The position numbers and the translations under genes are program-made. 64,000 bases of DNA from positions 15,686,169-15,750,168 of the forward strand of contig CM067503.1 in NCBI GenBank assembly GCA_034509495.1. Direction: 5' to 3'. Shown in pieces: positions 59,299-64,000 of this stretch. A model generated the notes under the pieces. The model searched no databases and was not told the DNA's origin. It was given only the letters and a program-made list of their open reading frames with translations. Position 1 is the first letter of the stretch. Each line of letters opens with the position of its first letter. The stretch is from Acestrorhynchus altus. Its lineage: Eukaryota; Chordata; Actinopteri; Characiformes; Acestrorhynchidae.

Positions 59299-59466
59299 CA
59301 GGGGTAGGCAGCGGGGGCTGGAGTTCAGCACAGCCGGCTGATTTCCCAACTCTTACAGACCTTCTAAATCTGACAATTAACAAGTGAATCGACACTGGGG
59401 TGCTTACAAAGGAAAAGCTCAAACTGCATAAATCTAGGCCCTCCAGGACTGAAATTGCCCACCCTG
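59299..59466. mobile_element. hAT-like MITE
   Basis: The left end CAGGGGTAGGCAG and right end GAAATTGCCCACCCTG are the imperfect inverted termini of a very common fish hAT-type MITE. The interior has CTGGAGTTCAGCACAGCC and CTCCAGGACTGAAA. The flanking 8-mers ttctaaag and ttacagag match at 5 of 8 positions, as an aged target duplication might. Confidence 0.55.
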
Positions 59467-59779
59467 TTACAGAGAGTTCTTGTCCACTTTTCCTAGGTGC
59501 AGAGTTTAGTTAAGAGTTTGCATCTGCGTATTTCCAACTAAGAACTGAGATTACGGTTTGGTGAAATTGCTGGTCAGTTAAGTGTCCTTATTCCTCGCCA
59601 TATCTGATAAGCCAGTCACACACAGAATTGGACCCTTGTACCCTACAGCTGTCATCCTAAAAGTGTCCACGTTTGTTATTGGAAGAAGCTTTGATGAAGT
59701 TTGTGAGAGCATTCCCGGTGGGGAGGGTATTTTCAGGGGGATGTATGGTGTTAGGATGTAAGTATAAGTTCACCTTTGG

Positions 59780-60285
59780 ACTGACCTGACCAGAGCACCT
59801 TCTTCCATATGTTTACTGTGTCTCCTACATGCAAATGAGCAAATGAGACTTTTTATGGGTTGCCTGAAAAATGGTTTTCCTCTTGTCAGTCTTTCAGAAA
59901 GTCTGGACTACATGACTAATAGTTGTCCTGTGAACAGATTCTCCCACTTCAACTGTGTATCTCTGCAGCTGCTCCAGAATGACCTCTTGGCTGCTTCTCC
60001 AATTAGTGCTCTCCTTTCCTGGGCTGTCAGTTTTAGCCATATCTTGCTAGGTTTGCCGTTGTGCCATACATATTACTTTCAGATGATGGCTTGAACAGTG
60101 CTTTGTTAGATGTTTGGGATATTTGTATATAACCTACCCCTGTTTTACATTTCTCCTCAATTCAAATTCCTGACCTGTCTGGTGACCAGTCACTTCACAA
60201 ACTACTTTGTGTTGGTCTACCACATCAAATGAAATTGAAAAAATGGGCAGAGTTTCAAGAAGTATGAACCTCTATTGTAACTCCA
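59780..60285 (-). mobile_element. Tc1-like transposon remnant (N-terminal half)
   Basis: In plus orientation the text CTAATAGTTGTCCTGTGAAC, AGATTCTCCCACTTCAACTG, CTTGGCTGCTTCTCCAATTA, CAGTGCTTTGTTAGATGTTT and TGACCTGTCTGGTGACCAG is the complement of the DNA-binding half of a common fish Tc1 transposase. Beyond it TTTGTGTTGGTCTACCACAT and GTTTCAAGAAGTATGAA belong to the terminal region. The catalytic part is absent. Confidence 0.75.
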
Positions 60286-60385
60286 CAAGCAGCCACCTAT
60301 GTGACACCATAGCAACCACCTGGAATAAAATAACAACCATCCTTTCAACTTTATAGTAACCACCTTACAAATAAATGGCTACCAT
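60285..60385. repeat. Short CCATAGCAACCAC minisatellite stretch
   Basis: A few degenerate units (ACACCATAGCAACCACCTGG, then AACAACCATCC, TAGTAACCACC) of the repeat seen at 26030-26480. Confidence 0.65.
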
Positions 60386-60389
60386 GAAC

Positions 60390-60705
60390 AGTGACACTGA
60401 CATGGTAGTGGTGTGTGGCACTCTTGTGTCTGTTCCTCCCACACCACCACCATGTCAGTGTCACTGCAGTACTGAGAATGACCCATCACTCACATAATAC
60501 CTGCACTGTGGTGGTCCTGTTGAGTCCTGAACATTGAAGAACAGGGTGAAAGATGGCTAATAAGGTATGCAGAGAAAAAAAAATGAACAGCAGTCTAATT
60601 ATAGAACTACAAAGTGCTCCTGTGTTGTAAGTGAAGCTGCCAAAAATGAACAGAGGGTGTAGAAACAAGCAGGTGGTCATAATGTTGTGGTTGATTGTAA
60701 ACCAG
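60390..60705 (+). mobile_element. MITE with long terminal hairpin
   Basis: Arms 60390-60415 (AGTGACACTGACATGGTAGT and so on) and 60440-60465 are inverted complements over 26 bp with one mismatch and a 24-nt loop. The body continues CAGTACTGAGAATGACCCAT, GTGGTGGTCCTGTTGAGTCC, GAAGAACAGGGTGAAAG and ends GGTGGTCATAATGTTGTGGT (60673-60692), a terminus shared with the Tc1-like copy at 7175-7522. This body is a well-populated fish repeat. It is non-coding. Confidence 0.75.
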
Positions 60706-61261
60706 TAAAACAATTCAATTTCATATCTTCATAGGGAGGCAATTTTCATGTTGAAAGCTCTTCTGAATATCTATCTATTATGTGTATACACTAAAGAACA
60801 TGGCACCACACAACCATAAAATAAATATTTCTCCTCTTAATATTTTGTCAGGATGCTCCTCCCCAGGGTTCTTTGATGGCAAAGATCTTTGTTAAGTTAC
60901 TTATTTCTTCTGCTTTTGGTGGAAAGGGGAAAAAATATATAAATTTATAAAGAAATAAAAATGGCTGTATTAAAGTTTCAGGCTTTATATTTTGCAGCTC
61001 CCCAGAGGGTGGAGCTGAGTTTTACTCTACCCATCGAGCTGTGAGCACAGTTTTGAGCCAAGAGAGAAATACAAAGTCCATACCCACAAGCATCGTTGTG
61101 AACAACACTGGCAACAGTACTCCCAGCCAGACTGCAGAGCAGAGCTCAACAAACCCACTTAAATCAGCAACTGCCTACAGAAAACTTCTCTCCACACTCT
61201 GAACGGATGTGAAGAATGCTACATCTACTGAGCTATAAACCATTTTCTAAAGGTCAATTTA

Positions 61262-61263
<2 letters not shown>
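60706..61263. other. Intronic stretch without recognised features
   Basis: 60980-61260 is GC-richer (CCCCAGAGGGTGGAGCTGAG) and may be repeat-derived, but no family is recognised. Confidence 0.4.
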
Positions 61264-61334
<71 letters not shown>

Positions 61335-61386
61335 TTATTGTTTTATTATTATTAATTTATTTATTTATTTATTTATTTATTTATTT
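61264..61386. repeat. (TTA)n-(TAA)n inverted array plus (TTTA)n
   Basis: About 38 bp of TTA units followed directly by about 33 bp of AAT units (to 61334), making a self-complementary hairpin. After a short spacer there are about 33 bp of TTTA units. Confidence 0.95.
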
Positions 61387-62208
61387 TTGTAGCTGCTGCT
61401 AGTACAAAGCAACAACTGAGAGGACTTCAGAAGAGACAAATAACCTGAATTTAAACCCACTCTCTAGAATTTCAAAACAATCAACATCTGAAATGTTAAA
61501 GATGCATTGATCAGTTCAGACATCAGTGGGAATTATATTGTTTTTTTTATTTATAATTGTTTTATAAACATAATATTACATGATTTCACCTTGCAGAATT
61601 GACGTCAGTGGCCTGAAGTTTGTAAAGAGACTTGACATGAACTAAACATTCCAACATAAACTGCTCTTTCCAACATATAGCTCCTTTAACTGAACTCAAT
61701 CTTAGCTTTCTAACCCACATGGTTGATTCAAGTAACCCACGCTTGTCACCATCTGTTAAGCCAAAGCTCTTTTACTGTCTGGAGAGTTATAATAAAGCAT
61801 AAACATTCAGAACAAAATTTCTTTTGCCGGAAGCCGGAATGCCCTCAGAACAGAATGAAATGTCACAACCTTCAAATGTGAAAGCTTGTACAGTTACACT
61901 GTAGATGTCAAATTCTTCAGGTCCTTCGGATTCACTGACTGTTGGTATTTGCACATTGTTTACACCATTAAACTGCCATGCAACTAGTTAGCATGTCATC
62001 CTTAGCCTGTAACATAATTTTTGATCAACCAAATAATCCAGAAACATCTGCAACACATTCAGTTACTTCATTAGACAAATTTAAATTTAAATTTCATGTG
62101 CATTTTATCATTAATAATAATGTCATTTTTTTTTAAATGTGACCTTTGCATACAAGCAGAATTGTTATTGTGTTGAATTTGGTTTCCATTCCATAGTATT
62201 TTTATTTA

Positions 62209-62210
<2 letters not shown>

Positions 62211-62282
<72 letters not shown>
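62211..62282. repeat. (GT)n microsatellite, 72 bp
   Basis: Perfect GT array, the longest dinucleotide repeat in the window. Confidence 0.98.
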
Positions 62283-62286
<4 letters not shown>

Positions 62287-64000
62287 CATTTTTTTTCCAA
62301 ATAAGTGTATTTCTGTCTATTAATCTGTGTTTATCTACTAAGTTTGACTTTATATATATCTTGATAGATATAGATATTTCACTACTAAACGATTTGAAAA
62401 ACAATGTTTAAGAAGGTATTATGGCTCTACTTCATGCCTTGCTGATACTGTACTAAAAGCACTTGGATTTATTGAGAACCATGTCTCACTTTCTGCCCAT
62501 CAGATCATTTTCATCCTTTGCTCCACATAGGAATGTGTGCTCTACTTAATTGGGGTCAAGCTGTTACCACCACTTAATTTGCATTTATTTGTTTACTTGA
62601 CTTAACAGACATTATAAACAAACTTAAGACAGTGACAGTTTCAAATTAATTTCAAACCAGTGGAAGTATGTCCATAGGAAGTCAATGGTGACCGACATGC
62701 AAGGAGTAAGGTTGAAGGGCCAAACATGATGGAAGGTGTTGGCTGAATAGGAAAGCAGGTTTAATTAGACCCTGCTGATAGAAGATGAAAGGCCTTCGAA
62801 CCAGACTCACCGTGCATGCACCCAAATCTGACACAGTAATGAAGTCAGGTAAAGTGGTGATTTAATCACTATATTTAATTTGATTTAGTTGCCTTGACGT
62901 AACTACTAGTATTGATAAACTGAGTCTAATCCCCTAAAGAGTGAACTGAAATTCACAGTGGCAAGGAAGAACTCCCTAAGATATGAGGAAGAAACCAGGC
63001 ATGAACCCATCCTTCTTTTTCAAAACTGGATTAATGAAAGATGTGTTTAATTTGGAATCATGGCAGGTCAGTCGGTTAAGGCACAAAATAGCAACCAAAT
63101 GGATATAATGAAAAAAAAAATTGTTAGAAAGTAATGGCTGCTTATGGACATTGGTGATAGGTTTGATGGTAAAACAAATCTGAGGTGACTGCAGGAAGAG
63201 GTGATTTGCATAGTTTACTGTTACGCTGTTTACACTGTTTTATTATCAATGTAATTCAATTAATAGTGGTACAATGATTACAGGGATGTACGAGTACAGA
63301 GATGAATGAGAAAGTCCCTGCAAAGTCCAAAAGTAGCAAAATCCAGGTTCCCAGGATTGAAGGCCAAATCACCAAATCATGCAGCTCACCAATACTGGTC
63401 CAGGCCAAGGGAGTGGAAGCCAAACCAAAGGCTCCCAATAAATGGATTCAAAGGTCATGGAAGCCAAATAAGACTCTGCTGATTAGAGGTAAGGTCTCAG
63501 GCACTCTGAGAGGGAGGTTATGGGAAATGACATAATCAGCATAAGTTTAGATAATGTGGAGAAGCACTCTGTGCCAGATAAAACCAGCAATACTGAAAGG
63601 TGTACTATGAGTTGGAGGTAACTGGAAGAACAAGGTGAGCAAGCACAAGAAGTCCCTACAAATCATGATGAGCCCTCCAGTAACATCAGCAGAAGATGTT
63701 ACATCAAAGTATGTTGTATGTAACTTATTTGTATGTAACTTCTAAGGACTTGAGATAAGTTCAGTCCAAAGTTCAGCACAAGGAAAATACGGATTATTAT
63801 TCATTCTTGTTCCTGAAGAAAGTTTGGTCAAAGATGCAGATGAGATTGAGATTTGCACTTGAGATTTCTTACAGTCACTCGAGTTAGTGAGCTCAACACT
63901 GTAGTTGCTAGGTATCGAGAGCAGGAATGTCTGCCAGCTGAGTAGACTGATTAATTGCAGGAAGCATTAGCTGGGGCTACCAAAACATGTGTCTACAGAT

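Larger units (their letters stand above)
56434..64000 (-). other. Intron 2 of the cadherin gene (3' part)
   Basis: The stretch upstream of exon 3 on the minus strand has no reading frame resembling the expected exon 2 (signal peptide, propeptide, N-terminal EC1 strand with the type II tryptophans). It holds a SINE (58115-58274), a hAT-like MITE (59299-59466), a Tc1-like fragment (59780-60285), a hairpin MITE (60390-60705), TTA/TAA and TTTA arrays (61264-61386) and a GT array (62211-62282). 62283-64000 is ordinary AT-rich DNA in which I recognise nothing. Confidence 0.8.

Noticed and set aside
1..64000. CRISPR arrays, operons or a prokaryotic-type defence system
   Set aside because: The tandem repeats present have no unique spacers of constant size, and the window is a vertebrate intron landscape with split exons.

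Overview
This window is vertebrate genomic DNA, most likely from a teleost fish. The support is an AT-rich background, dense dinucleotide microsatellites, and decayed copies of repeat families typical of fish: L2 and Rex1/CR1-like LINEs, Tc1-like transposons and their MITEs, tRNA-derived SINEs and TGTC-type LTR elements. There is no bacterial-style gene organisation, no CRISPR array and no genuine tRNA or rRNA gene.

One protein-coding gene is supported: a type II classical cadherin on the minus strand, best matched from memory to cadherin-7 (cdh7). Three consecutive internal exons are present: 56433-56139 (295 bp), 42111-41992 (120 bp) and 2960-2793 (168 bp). Their lengths and phases (0-1, 1-1, 1-1) fit the conserved type II cadherin exons 3, 4 and 5. 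They join without a frameshift into about 194 codons covering most of EC1, the EC1-EC2 linker and most of EC2. The first coding exons lie beyond 64000 and the rest of EC3-EC5, the membrane segment and the tail lie to the left of position 1. The gene therefore crosses the whole window and everything else is intronic: part of intron 5 (1-2792), intron 4 (about 39 kb), intron 3 (about 14 kb) and part of intron 2 (56434-64000).

Intron 4 is the most repeat-laden. It holds an L2 LINE remnant (5730-7005), deleted Tc1 elements (7175-7522, 27400-28020), a Rex1-like LINE (9120-10330), two copies of a small non-autonomous LTR element with a GC-rich 33-bp tandem array (16437-17730 and 30888-31903), solo or partial LTRs (20799-21234, 36003-36170), a degenerate CCATAGCAACCAC minisatellite (26030-26480) and a nearly complete but broken Rex1-like LINE ORF2 (38400-41330). 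Intron 3 is richer in single-copy, conserved-looking DNA (42150-42840, 45830-46560, 54420-54740) and has one CpG cluster (48955-49280). These are candidates for cis-regulatory elements of the cadherin, which is typical of brain-expressed type II cadherins with large introns, but conservation cannot be tested from sequence alone.

I found no undescribed multi-gene system. The most unusual structure is the LTR element with the 33-bp array, which has a perfect 5-bp target duplication. After that come the candidate regulatory blocks, a long-hairpin MITE and two pairs of unassigned dispersed repeats. Family assignments come from recognised motifs, not database searches.
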